Below are positions 8,112 to 16,903 of a stretch of DNA of 64,000 bases, in pieces. The notes under the pieces were generated by a model. The model was not told where the DNA came from, searched no databases, and was given only the letters and a program-made list of their open reading frames with translations. The position numbers were made by a program, and so were the translations under genes. The stretch's first letter is position 1. Every line of letters begins with the position of its first letter. Origin of the DNA: Pseudoduganella dura (lineage in GTDB: Bacteria > Pseudomonadota > Gammaproteobacteria > Burkholderiales > Burkholderiaceae_D); contig NZ_WNWM01000002.1 of NCBI RefSeq assembly GCF_009727155.1, forward strand, positions 6,572,001-6,636,000, given 5' to 3'.

Positions 8112-10289
8112 TCATGCCGTCCGCTTCTTCCATTCGAATGTGCGCAGCGCGGCGGCGATCAGGTCCGGCGACAGGTCGAGCGCCCAGCCGGTGCCGATCG
8201 CGGCCAGCACGGCTTCGCGGCATTCGTCCTCGTCGTTGGGCAGGCAGTGCGCGGGCAGTTCGGCCACTTCGTCGTCGCCGATCGCCATCACGAATGCGCC
8301 GCCGCGGCCGAACACGACCCGGCCGCCCGCCTGGCGGTGCGCGGCGATCGCCGGCGCATCCTCGCGCACGGCATAGAACAGCACGCTGCCATCGCACAGC
8401 CGCGCCATGTCGGCGGCCTGCGCGTCGCCGGCGTTCAGCACCGCCACGCCGTCGGAAAGCACTACATCGACCTGCGTGCGCAGCAGTCGCGCCATCTGTT
8501 CCGGCTGGTCGATATAGAACTCGCCGAGCGCGTCGTGGCCGAGGGTATCGGTCACCACGCCCACCGTGCAGCGGTCGTAGGCCAGGCCCTCGGTCAGGAT
8601 CATGCGGTTGCCGTTCGCGAACACGGCCGTTTCCACGTTCTTGTTCAGCAGCAGCCGCTGGCCCGATTCCCATTCCGAGAGCGGGCCGCGGGCGATCTTG
8701 CGGCCGTTCAGGTACACCGCTTCTTCGCAGGCGACGCCGACATAACGGCCGGACACCTGCAGCTGCCAGGCCGTCAGCCGCGCGATCAGCGCCGTGTGGC
8801 GGGTACCGGCCACGCCGATGATCGGGATACGGCCGTTCTCGCCGTCGTCGAACAGCTGCTCGACGATCGCCGCGCCCACCGGCCGCGGCGTGCCGCCCGG
8901 TGCCGGTTTCAGGTGGGCCAGCAGGCCCGGGCTGGCGTTCACTTCGATGATCGCGCCGCCCTGTTCTTCCAGAGGGCGCGTGATGTCCTGCGCCACCAGG
9001 TCGATGCCGGCGATGTCCAGGCCCACGGCGCGCGCCGCCAGCGCGGCCATTTCGGCCACGGCCGGGTGCACCAGGTCGGTCACGTCGTTTGCAACGTTGC
9101 CGTTGATGGCGATGAGCACCTTGCGGCCCGCTTCCGGCACCGAATCGGGCACCAGCCCCTGGCGTTTCAGTTCCAGCTGCACTTCCGGCGATTTCTCCGG
9201 TTCCACCGGGTTCAGCGGATGTTCCTCGTTCGGGCCGCGGCGCGGATCGGAGTTGATCTGCGCATCGACCAGCGCGGTGACGGTCGACTGGCCGTCGGCC
9301 GTGACCCACACCGACTCGCCGCGCGACGCGGCCACCACCTTGCGGCCCACCACCAGCAGCCGGTGTTCGTCGCCGACGATGAAGCGCTCGACGATGACCG
9401 AGGAGCTGTCGCCCCGTTCCACGGCGATGTGGAACGCCTTGCGCACGTCCGCCTCGGTGGTGAGGTTCAGCGTCACGCCGCGGCCATGGTTGGCATCGTA
9501 CGGCTTGACGACGACCGGCAGCCCGATGTCCTTGGCCTCTTCCCAGGCGGCGTCCTCGCTGTCGACCAGGGCGCCTTCCGGTACCGGAACGCCGCAGGAT
9601 GCGAGGATCTGCTTGGTCATGTCCTTGTCGCTGGCGATGCCTTCGGCGATGGCGCTGGTATTGTCGGTTTCCGCCGTCCAGATGCGGCGCTGGCGGGCGC
9701 CGTGGCCCAGCTGCACCAGGTTGCCGTCGGTCAGGCGGATATGGGGCACGGCGCGGTCGATCGCGGCGTCCACGATGCTGTTGGTCGACGGGCCCAGGCA
9801 CAGCCGCTCGACCATGTCGGTCAACCTGTCGACGGTGGCCTGCAGGTCGTACGGGCGATCTTCGATGCACGCCATCAGCAGGTCGCGGCCGGCAACCAGC
9901 GCGGCGCGGCCCACGTTTTCCTGCCGCGTGCGGAAGGCCATCTTGTAGATGCCGCTGCCGTCGGACGTCTGGCGCGTCTGGCCGAAGCCGGTGCGCATGC
10001 CCGCCAGGTTCTGCAGCTCGAGCACCACGTGTTCGAGGATATGGCCGGCATAGGTGCCGTCGCGCAGGCGCTCGAAGAAGCCGCCATGTTCGCCGACGCC
10101 GCAGCGATGCTCGACCATGCCGGGCAGCAGCGTGGTCAGTCTTTCATACAAGCCAGGAATTTTGTTGGAAGGGAAGTTTTCCAGCTCGCCGATATCGAGC
10201 CAGGCTTCGATGACGGGGCGGTAGGTCCAGATGTTCGGGCCACGCAGGTAAGTGACGCGGAGAACGTCGATATCTTTCTTTTTTGTCAT
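8112..10289 (-). CDS. Cyanophycin synthetase paralogue with degenerate Mur-ligase P-loop (CphA')
   Basis: A 725-residue relative of CphA and the first gene of the pair. The N-terminal domain and ATP-grasp module are well kept (KPYDANHGRGV, IIEVNASPG at 447-455). Where CphA has GTNGKTTT this protein has GTRHTALI (495-502), losing the P-loop lysine and glycine pattern, and its C-terminal Mur domain is about 130 residues shorter. The Arg-adding site is therefore probably inactive, while the ATP-grasp site could still ligate. This type of paired cphA/cphA' is known from betaproteobacteria (for example Cupriavidus). Possible roles are priming, dipeptide polymerisation or an accessory subunit; these are inferences. 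Confidence 0.85.
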   Translation of the reverse strand: MTKKKDIDVLRVTYLRGPNIWTYRPVIEAWLDIGELENFPSNKIPGLYERLTTLLPGMVEHRCGVGEHGGFFERLRDGTYAGHILEHVVLELQNLAGMRTGFGQTRQTSDGSGIYKMAFRTRQENVGRAALVAGRDLLMACIEDRPYDLQATVDRLTDMVERLCLGPSTNSIVDAAIDRAVPHIRLTDGNLVQLGHGARQRRIWTAETDNTSAIAEGIASDKDMTKQILASCGVPVPEGALVDSEDAAWEEAKDIGLPVVVKPYDANHGRGVTLNLTTEADVRKAFHIAVERGDSSSVIVERFIVGDEHRLLVVGRKVVAASRGESVWVTADGQSTVTALVDAQINSDPRRGPNEEHPLNPVEPEKSPEVQLELKRQGLVPDSVPEAGRKVLIAINGNVANDVTDLVHPAVAEMAALAARAVGLDIAGIDLVAQDITRPLEEQGGAIIEVNASPGLLAHLKPAPGGTPRPVGAAIVEQLFDDGENGRIPIIGVAGTRHTALIARLTAWQLQVSGRYVGVACEEAVYLNGRKIARGPLSEWESGQRLLLNKNVETAVFANGNRMILTEGLAYDRCTVGVVTDTLGHDALGEFYIDQPEQMARLLRTQVDVVLSDGVAVLNAGDAQAADMARLCDGSVLFYAVREDAPAIAAHRQAGGRVVFGRGGAFVMAIGDDEVAELPAHCLPNDEDECREAVLAAIGTGWALDLSPDLIAAALRTFEWKKRTA

Positions 10290-10634
10290 GTTTTTGCTCT
10301 AGTACCTCTTACGGTATACTTCCACCCATGCGTTCGCAGGGAGATCAATGTGCGTTCGCAGACGCGGCTTCCTCTTCCGAATCATCCCTGAAGAATACAA
10401 TAAATAAAAATTGGCCCCATTCTTCCGTGCGCTAATCGTGTCAGCGTACTGATAGCCTGATCCGTTAGTCTTTTAGTTGCTCGTTCATTACGCGCATGAT
10501 GACCAGTATTCCGGTCGGCGTTTTGTACGCACGTATTTCCAATATTTGGATATTCTCCCACTGAATTCACATTCTTGCCAAATAGCAAAACCGCAGGCAA
10601 AAATTTTTGCAAACCCAACGGAGCTTCTCCAACA
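10290..10634. promoter_or_regulatory. Divergent intergenic region between cphA' and the ABC transporter
   Basis: 345 bases between two divergently transcribed units, relatively AT-rich and with no convincing gene. It must hold both promoters. A perfect 14-bp palindrome GCAAAAATTTTTGC lies at 10597-10610, 24 bases before the transporter start, and is a candidate operator. No hexamer pair was clear enough to call a promoter. Confidence 0.45.
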
Positions 10635-12917
10635 ATGACAACAACCGATCTTCCTCCTGGGCTGGCCCGTATCGAATTACCCGAACCCTGGCGCTCCGAC
10701 ACGCAATTGCAGCTTGCTCCAGGGGAAAACGTGCAAAGTATGCTGGAGGTTGACCTCGACTCGAAATTGCATTTCTCCAAAGGCATTGTCCTGCTGACGG
10801 ACCGCCGCATCCTGTCGCGCGCACCCGGCGCGCAATGGCAGGCCTGGCCCTACCAGCCCGGCATGGCGCTCAGGCTGCACGATCATGCCGGCGTGGGCCA
10901 CCTCGAACTGGTCGACGAGCACGGCCGGCTGGCCGAATGGCGCTTTACACTGGGCCAGAACCTGCATGCCATCAAGCTTTCCGAGCAGTTCGGCCCTTTG
11001 CTGGAGTCATCGCTGACAGGACAGCCCGTGCTCCGCGAAGAAGAGCACGCCTGCCCCACCTGCAAGGCGCCGCTCGAACCCGACGCGGAGGAATGCCCGA
11101 TCTGCGCGAAGGTCGTGCACACGCCGCCGTCGACATGGACACTGCTGCGGCTGTGGCGCTTCGCCCACCCGTACCGCTGGCAGCTGCTGGGCGGCTTCAC
11201 GCTGATGCTGCTGTCCACCGCTGCCCACATGATCCCGCCCTACATCAGCATGCCGCTGATGGACAACGTGCTGATCCCGTACCAGAACGGCCAGCCGGTC
11301 GATACCGGCCTGGTGACGATGTACATGTCCGGCCTGCTCGCCGCCGCCGTGCTGGCCTGGATACTGGGTTGGGGCAAGACCTATGTGCTGGCGCTGGTGT
11401 CCGAACGCATCGGCGCCGACCTGCGCACCAACACCTACGAACACCTGCTGCGGCTGTCGCTGGAATACTTCGGCGGCAAGCGCACGGGCGACCTGATGTC
11501 GCGCATCGGCAGCGAAAGCGACCGGATCTGCGTGTTCCTGTCGCTGCACCTGCTCGATTTCGCGTCCGACTGCCTGATGATCATCATGACGGGCGTGATC
11601 CTGTTCACGATCGATCCATGGCTGGCCATCGTCACGCTGGTGCCGCTGCCGTTCATCGCCTGGCTGATCCACCTGGTGCGCGACAAGCTGCGCACGGGCT
11701 TCGAGAAGATCGACCGCGTGTGGGGCGAAGTGACCAACGTGCTGGCCGATACGATTCCCGGCATCCGGGTGGTGAAAGCGTTTGCCCAGGAGACCCGCGA
11801 GGCGAACCGCTTCCGCGTGGCCAACCGGCACAACCTGGCCGTCAACGACAAGCTGAACAAGGTCTGGTCGCTGTTCTCGCCGACCGTGTCGTTCCTGACC
11901 GAGCTGGGCCTGCTGGTGATCTATGTGTTCGGCATCTTCCAGGTGTCCAAATCGCACATCACGGTGGGCGTGCTGACCGCGTTCCTCACCTATTCGGCGC
12001 GCTTCTACGGCCGGCTCGATTCGATGAGCCGCATCGTGTCCGTCACCTCGAAGGCGGCCTCGGCGGCCAAGCGCATCTTCGACATCCTCGACCACGTGTC
12101 GTCGGTTCCGGAGCCGGCCAACCCCGTCAAGCTCGGCAAGATCGAGGGCAACATCACGCTGCGCGAGGTGGGCTTCCGCTACGGTAACCGCGCGGTGAAC
12201 CGCGGTGTGAACCTGGAGATCAAGTCCGGCGAGATGATCGGCCTGGTCGGCCATTCCGGCTCGGGCAAGTCGACGCTGGTCAACCTGATCTGCCGCTTCT
12301 ACGACGTGGCCGAGGGCGCGATCCTGCTCGACGGCGTGGATATCCGCTCGCTGGCCGTGTCCGATTACCGCCGCAACATCGGCCTGGTGCTGCAGGAGCC
12401 GTTCCTGTTCTTCGGCACGATCGCCGAGAATCTTGCATACGGCAAGCCGGACGCCACCCGCGCGGAAATCATGGCCGCGGCACGCGCCGCGCACGCCCAC
12501 GATTTCATCCTGCGGCTGCCGCAGGGCTACGATTCGATGGTGGGTGAGCGCGGCCAGGGTCTTTCCGGCGGCGAACGCCAGCGCATCTCGATCGCCCGCG
12601 CGCTGCTGATCGATCCGCGCATCCTGATCCTGGACGAAGCCACCGCTTCGGTCGACTCGGAAACCGAAAAGGAAATCCAGAAAGCGCTGGACAACCTGGT
12701 GGCCGGCCGCACCACGATCGCGATCGCGCACCGCCTGTCCACGCTGCAGCGCGCCGACCGCCTGGTGGTGATGGACCGCGGCAAGGTGGTCGAGGAAGGC
12801 CCGCATGACGAATTGATGGCGATGGAAGGTGCCTATTACCGCCTGTACCAGGCGCAGGCCCGCAACGTCGATACCGACCTGGATGACAAAGGAACGCAAC
12901 GCGATGACGACAACTGA
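10635..12917 (+). CDS. Cyanophycin metabolism-associated ABC transporter (fused permease-ATPase)
   Basis: A 760-residue half-transporter. Residues 1-130 form a soluble PH-like domain, followed by a zinc-ribbon-like C140-x2-C143...C154-x2-C157, six membrane helices (about 180-460), and an ATPase domain with Walker A GHSGSGKST near 540, signature LSGGERQR near 642, and Walker B ILILDEATAS. The fold is that of MsbA/LmrA-type exporters. Genes of this type with a DUF1854 partner sit beside cphA in many betaproteobacteria; the cargo is unknown. ATG 10635 is chosen because the protein then starts MTTTDLPP, with GGAG 11 bases upstream. It overlaps the next gene by 14 bases. Confidence 0.85.
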   Translation: MTTTDLPPGLARIELPEPWRSDTQLQLAPGENVQSMLEVDLDSKLHFSKGIVLLTDRRILSRAPGAQWQAWPYQPGMALRLHDHAGVGHLELVDEHGRLAEWRFTLGQNLHAIKLSEQFGPLLESSLTGQPVLREEEHACPTCKAPLEPDAEECPICAKVVHTPPSTWTLLRLWRFAHPYRWQLLGGFTLMLLSTAAHMIPPYISMPLMDNVLIPYQNGQPVDTGLVTMYMSGLLAAAVLAWILGWGKTYVLALVSERIGADLRTNTYEHLLRLSLEYFGGKRTGDLMSRIGSESDRICVFLSLHLLDFASDCLMIIMTGVILFTIDPWLAIVTLVPLPFIAWLIHLVRDKLRTGFEKIDRVWGEVTNVLADTIPGIRVVKAFAQETREANRFRVANRHNLAVNDKLNKVWSLFSPTVSFLTELGLLVIYVFGIFQVSKSHITVGVLTAFLTYSARFYGRLDSMSRIVSVTSKAASAAKRIFDILDHVSSVPEPANPVKLGKIEGNITLREVGFRYGNRAVNRGVNLEIKSGEMIGLVGHSGSGKSTLVNLICRFYDVAEGAILLDGVDIRSLAVSDYRRNIGLVLQEPFLFFGTIAENLAYGKPDATRAEIMAAARAAHAHDFILRLPQGYDSMVGERGQGLSGGERQRISIARALLIDPRILILDEATASVDSETEKEIQKALDNLVAGRTTIAIAHRLSTLQRADRLVVMDRGKVVEEGPHDELMAMEGAYYRLYQAQARNVDTDLDDKGTQRDDDN

Positions 12918-13374
12918 TTTCAAGCTGCGGCGCGACCCGTTCGGCCGCCTAGTGCTGACCGATGCGAACGGCACCGTGCACGAAGGCGTGTCGCCTGTGC
13001 GTGCCTTTCCGATCCAGGCGCCGGATGAAGGCCTGGCTCTCGTCAACTCGGACGGCAAGGAGGTCGTATGGCTCGACCGTGTCGACGATCTGCCGGCCGA
13101 GACCGCCGCGCTGGTGCGCGAGGAACTGGCGGGCCGTGAGTTCATGCCCGAGATCGCCCGCATCGTCGATGTGACGAGCTTCGCCACGCCGTGCACATGG
13201 ACGGTGGAGACGGACCGCGGCGTCGCCGATTTCGTGCTGCGCGGCGAAGAAGACATCCGCCGCATCGGCACCGATTCCCTGCTGGTCTCGGACACGCACG
13301 GCATTCACTTCCTGATCCGCAACCAGTACACGCTGGACAAGCACAGCAAGAAGATCCTCGACCGCTTCCTGTGA
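12904..13374 (+). CDS. Cyanophycin-associated DUF1854 family protein
   Basis: A 156-residue soluble protein starting MTTTDFKLRRDPFGRL, ending DKHSKKILDRFL, without signal peptide or membrane segment. It matches DUF1854, a family found almost always next to the cyanophycin-linked ABC transporter. Its start lies inside the last codons of that gene (14-base overlap), which implies translational coupling and perhaps a physical complex. Function is unknown. Confidence 0.85.
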   Translation: MTTTDFKLRRDPFGRLVLTDANGTVHEGVSPVRAFPIQAPDEGLALVNSDGKEVVWLDRVDDLPAETAALVREELAGREFMPEIARIVDVTSFATPCTWTVETDRGVADFVLRGEEDIRRIGTDSLLVSDTHGIHFLIRNQYTLDKHSKKILDRFL

Positions 13375-13394
13375 TCCCGGGGCGGGCCCCGGCC

Positions 13395-13452
13395 GCTGCA
13401 ATTGAAAAAGCCCCGGGATAGCCAGCTATCCCGGGGCTTTTTCAATTGCAGC
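13395..13452. terminator. Bidirectional terminator with a perfect 28-bp stem
   Basis: Arms at 13395-13422 and 13425-13452 are exact reverse complements separated by only two bases. The centre is GC-rich (GCCCCGGGATAGC) flanked by A and T tracts, so it can terminate on both strands: the ABC-DUF1854 unit on plus and the Cys-tail gene on minus. Confidence 0.9.
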
Positions 13453-13482
13453 GCTTCCCCGGCGATGTGCCGCCGCCGCCGT

Positions 13483-14133
13483 TCAGTCGAGGTAAGGGGC
13501 GCAGGCGCCTGCCTTGCGCGCGGCGCCGCCGCACACCGCGCGCCGGCATTCCACGGCACCCGACTGGCCCGGCCCCGGACAACGGGCGAACACGCTGCTC
13601 AGCCGATCCTTGCGTTCCTGGCGTTCCTTGCGCGGCGCCGCGTCGGCGAGGTCGCGAGACCGTCCCGGTGACACGGGCTGCGCCGCGGGCGGCGCGGCCG
13701 ACTCGTCGCCCGACGTGCCGGAAGTCTGCGCCGGTGCAACGCCGGCCGCCACCCACTCCGGCAGGTCGCGCAGCACGGCGGCCGGCACCGGTTGGCCGGG
13801 CAGGACCAGCGGCGGGAGCCGGTCTGCCGAAGACGCTGCCGCGGGTACAGCGTCTGCCACCGCTTCTTCCGGCACTGCCTTCTGTGCGGCCGGCGCTCCC
13901 GCCGGCCTGCCTGCCTGCGGCACCGCCATCGGCCGGCCCGCCAGCGAGCTCTCGACATTCGCAATGGCGCGGTTCGCCTGCCATGCCTGCACCGCCCATA
14001 CCGCGGCAGCCACAAGACCGGCGATTAGCAAAAGCGCGACCACCCACGCGATCTTGGGGAAAGGTTTTCGCGGGGCTGCCGCTTCCGGCCGGGCCGGCTC
14101 CGGGAATGGATTGTCTGGATTGTCCGATTGCAT
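13483..14133 (-). CDS. Membrane-anchored protein with C-terminal four-cysteine CxPYL domain (copy A)
   Basis: About 216 residues, function unrecognised. A proline-rich cytoplasmic start (MQSDNPDNPFPEPARP) is followed by one membrane helix (IAWVVALLLIAGLVAAAVWAV), a long low-complexity Ala/Pro-rich linker, and a short C-terminal domain with the pattern C-x10-C-x4-C-x9-C-x-P-Y-L. The same pattern with identical spacing closes the protein at 17465-18316. The topology suggests the Cys domain is periplasmic and disulfide-bonded or metal-binding. An upstream in-frame extension to 14241 exists but looks non-coding; the ATG at 14133 fits better. Confidence 0.65.
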   Translation of the reverse strand: MQSDNPDNPFPEPARPEAAAPRKPFPKIAWVVALLLIAGLVAAAVWAVQAWQANRAIANVESSLAGRPMAVPQAGRPAGAPAAQKAVPEEAVADAVPAAASSADRLPPLVLPGQPVPAAVLRDLPEWVAAGVAPAQTSGTSGDESAAPPAAQPVSPGRSRDLADAAPRKERQERKDRLSSVFARCPGPGQSGAVECRRAVCGGAARKAGACAPYLD

Positions 14134-14285
14134 CGGGCCACGATACCCCAACCGTGCGCGGCGCGGCGCACCGCTGACCCGCAATTGCCCCGCATGGCCA
14201 CCTTCCGGATCACCGGCATTGTGCGCCTGCGCACCGACCATGCGTTCCCGGGCGGGCTACGGTAAGTTTTCATCTAGGAGATACC

Positions 14286-16580
14286 ATGAGCGACAAGCTG
14301 AAGGTGGAGTCGGCGACCATGCCGGCGGGCGGCTGGGGGTCGGTGAAGGAAGTCACGAACATCCTGCTGCACGAGCATGTGCCGCTGAAGGACAGCCGCC
14401 TGCTGATGAAGCAGAACAAGCCCGATGGCTTCGCCTGTGTCAGCTGCGCCTGGGCCAAGCCCGCCAATCCGCACCCGTTCGAATTCTGCGAAAGCGGTGC
14501 CAAGGCCACCGCCTGGGAAACCACCAGCAAGGCCATCGGCGCCAGCTTTTTCGACCGGCATACCGTCACCGAGCTGGAGAGCTGGAGCGACCACGAGCTG
14601 GAAAACCAGGGCCGGCTGACCGAGCCGCTGCGCTGGGATGCCGCCAGCGACAAGTACCGGCCGGTGGCCTGGGACACCGCCTTCGCCGAGATCGGCGCCG
14701 CGCTGCGGGCCTGCGACCGCGAACAGGTGGTGTTCTACGCATCCGGCCGGGCATCGCTGGAAACGTCGTACATGTATCAGCTGATGGCGCGCATGTACGG
14801 CAACAACAACCTGCCCGACAGCTCGAACATGTGCCATGAAAGCACCTCCGTCGGGCTGAAGAAAACCATCGGCGTGGCGGTCGGCACCGTGGGACTGAAC
14901 GATTTCGAGCATACCGACTGCATCTTCTTCTTCGGCCAGAACGTGGGCGTGAACAGCCCGCGCATGCTGCACCAGCTGCAGGAGGCGCGCAAGCGGGGCG
15001 TGCAGATCATCACGTTCAATCCGCTGCGCGAGCGCGGCCTGGTCAGCTTCACCAACCCGCAATCGCCGATCGAGATGCTGACCGGCCAGGAAACGCCAAT
15101 CAGCACCCAGTACCACCAGCTGAAACCGGGCGGCGACACGGCGGTGCTGATGGGGCTGTGCAAGGCGGTGCTGGCGCGGGACGACGAAGCCCGCGCCGGC
15201 GGCGCGCAGCGGGTGCTGGACATGCCGTTCCTGCAGGAGCATACGCATGGCTTCGAAGCTTTCGAGGCATCCGTACGCGCCTGTTCCTGGCCGGCCATCG
15301 AGGCCGAATCCGGGCTGACGCGCAGTGCCATCGAGGGCGCCGCGGATGTGTACTGCAAATCGGCCGCGGTGATGGCCGTATACGGCATGGGCCTGACGCA
15401 GCATCGCCAGGGCGTGCAGAACGTGACGATGCTGGTCAATTTCCTGCTCGTGCGCGGCAATATCGGCAAGCCCGGCGCCGGCGTCTGCCCCGTGCGCGGA
15501 CACTCGAACGTGCAAGGCCAGCGCACGGTGGGCATCACCGAAAAGCCCGAGCTGGCGCCGCTGGACCAGCTGAAGGCGCAATACGGCTTCGAGCCGCCCC
15601 GCAAGACGGGCATGAATACGGTCGAAGCATGCGAGGCGATCCTGGCCGGCAAGGTGCCGGCCTTCATCGCGCTCGGCGGCAACTTCGTGCGCGCCGTGCC
15701 GGACACGGTGCGCATGGAAGCGGCCTGGCGCCGCTTGCCGCTGACGGTGCAGATCTCCACCAAGCTCAACCGCAACCATGTGATCCATGGCCAGGCCTCG
15801 TATATCCTGCCCTGCCTCGGACGGATCGAGATCGACCGCCAGCGCGGCACCCCTCAATCGGTGTCGATCGAAGACAGCACCTCGTGCATGCACGGTTCGC
15901 GCGGCATGGCCGAACCCGCCGCTGCCACGCTGCTATCCGAACCGGCCATCGTGGCCGGCCTGGCCAAGGCCACGCTGGCGCCGAATCCGAACGTGGACTG
16001 GGATGCCTGGGTAGCCGACTACAGCCGTGTTCGCGATGCGATCGAAACCACCTTCCCGTCGATCTTCCGCGATTTCAATGAACGGATGTGGACGCCGGGC
16101 GGGTTTCGCAAGCCTCTGGGCGCCGCGGAACGCGTGTGGGACACGCCGAGCAAGCGCGCCGAGTTCACGGTGCCCGCTATGCTGCAGGCGGATGCCGACG
16201 CGGACAGCCCGGACCCGGCGGCGCTGCGGCTGTTCACGGTGCGCAGCGACGGGCAGTTCAATACCACGATCTACAGCAATGAAGACCGCTTCCGCGGCGT
16301 GAGCGGAAGCCGCATGGTGCTGTTCATGTCGCCGGTGGACATGGCGCGCCTGCAACTGGCGGACGGCGACCTGGTCGATCTGGCCACCGCCGTCAGCGAC
16401 GATGCGCCGCGGCACGTGCGTGGCCTGCGGGTGGTGGCATACGACGTGCCCGAAGGTTGCGCCGCCGGGTATTACCCCGAGTGCAATCCGCTGATCCCGA
16501 TTTGGCACCACGCACTGGAAAGCAAGGTGCCGGCAGCGAAATCGATCGACGTGCTGGTGCGCAGAACGGCTTCGTCGTGA
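14286..16580 (+). CDS. FdhF/YdeP family molybdopterin oxidoreductase
   Basis: A 764-residue enzyme of the formate-dehydrogenase-alpha-like YdeP family. Features: cysteines C51-x2-C54 and C68 (FCESGAKATAWE) that can hold an Fe-S cluster, a central molybdopterin-binding region (NMCHESTSVGLKKTIG, FFGQNVGVNSPRMLHQL), and a C-terminal molydopterin dinucleotide-binding domain starting near FNTTIYSNEDRFRGV. Cytoplasmic; no Tat signal. Family members have been linked to formate oxidation or acid resistance, but substrate is not established. The start has AGGAG five bases upstream. No accessory subunit gene is adjacent, which is usual for YdeP types. Confidence 0.9.
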   Translation: MSDKLKVESATMPAGGWGSVKEVTNILLHEHVPLKDSRLLMKQNKPDGFACVSCAWAKPANPHPFEFCESGAKATAWETTSKAIGASFFDRHTVTELESWSDHELENQGRLTEPLRWDAASDKYRPVAWDTAFAEIGAALRACDREQVVFYASGRASLETSYMYQLMARMYGNNNLPDSSNMCHESTSVGLKKTIGVAVGTVGLNDFEHTDCIFFFGQNVGVNSPRMLHQLQEARKRGVQIITFNPLRERGLVSFTNPQSPIEMLTGQETPISTQYHQLKPGGDTAVLMGLCKAVLARDDEARAGGAQRVLDMPFLQEHTHGFEAFEASVRACSWPAIEAESGLTRSAIEGAADVYCKSAAVMAVYGMGLTQHRQGVQNVTMLVNFLLVRGNIGKPGAGVCPVRGHSNVQGQRTVGITEKPELAPLDQLKAQYGFEPPRKTGMNTVEACEAILAGKVPAFIALGGNFVRAVPDTVRMEAAWRRLPLTVQISTKLNRNHVIHGQASYILPCLGRIEIDRQRGTPQSVSIEDSTSCMHGSRGMAEPAAATLLSEPAIVAGLAKATLAPNPNVDWDAWVADYSRVRDAIETTFPSIFRDFNERMWTPGGFRKPLGAAERVWDTPSKRAEFTVPAMLQADADADSPDPAALRLFTVRSDGQFNTTIYSNEDRFRGVSGSRMVLFMSPVDMARLQLADGDLVDLATAVSDDAPRHVRGLRVVAYDVPEGCAAGYYPECNPLIPIWHHALESKVPAAKSIDVLVRRTASS

Positions 16581-16671
16581 GCCGACCCCGCTGTCGGCCT
16601 GGTGCAGGCGCCATCCGACAGTACTGCCCGCTACAAGTTCATTAAAAAATAACACATTTGCAAGGTTGACA

Positions 16672-16726
16672 AAACAGTCGCCGCGTCTACGCTGGAGTTA
16701 GCGTGGCGCCGCGGCTGTTTTTATTT
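16672..16726 (+). terminator. Possible terminator after the molybdoenzyme gene
   Basis: An imperfect GC-rich inverted repeat (inner pair ACGCT / AGCGT, outer pair ACAG / CTGT) ends in a T-rich run (GTTTTTATTT). It lies about 90 bases after the stop codon. The stem has mismatches, so the call is tentative. Confidence 0.4.
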
Positions 16727-16786
16727 GTCAACCAACGTTCTCAACCATTGTGTGCTCGACCTTTGCGTTCCCGGCAATGCATGCAC

Positions 16787-16838
16787 GATCGCTGTGCCTG
16801 ATCGCTGTACCTGATCGATGGTTCCGATCGCTGTGTCG
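16787..16838. repeat. Four imperfect 13-bp tandem repeats upstream of a PEP-CTERM gene
   Basis: Units GATCGCTGTGCCT, GATCGCTGTACCT, GATCGATGGTTCC and GATCGCTGTGTCG follow each other without gaps, ending 65 bases before the PEP-CTERM start. No reading frame through them looks coding. They may be regulator sites or a slippage-prone tract. Confidence 0.7.
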
Positions 16839-16903
16839 GATACCTGCATGCCGGTCCCCGGTGTGCCAAGGCCTTGCACGATTTAATTTGACTTGGAGTC
16901 ATC

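Noticed and set aside
5345..8821. A 1158-codon open frame opposite the cphA gene
   Set aside because: It mirrors cphA on the other strand, is rich in His/Arg/Ala/Val with no domain, and arises from high GC codon bias.
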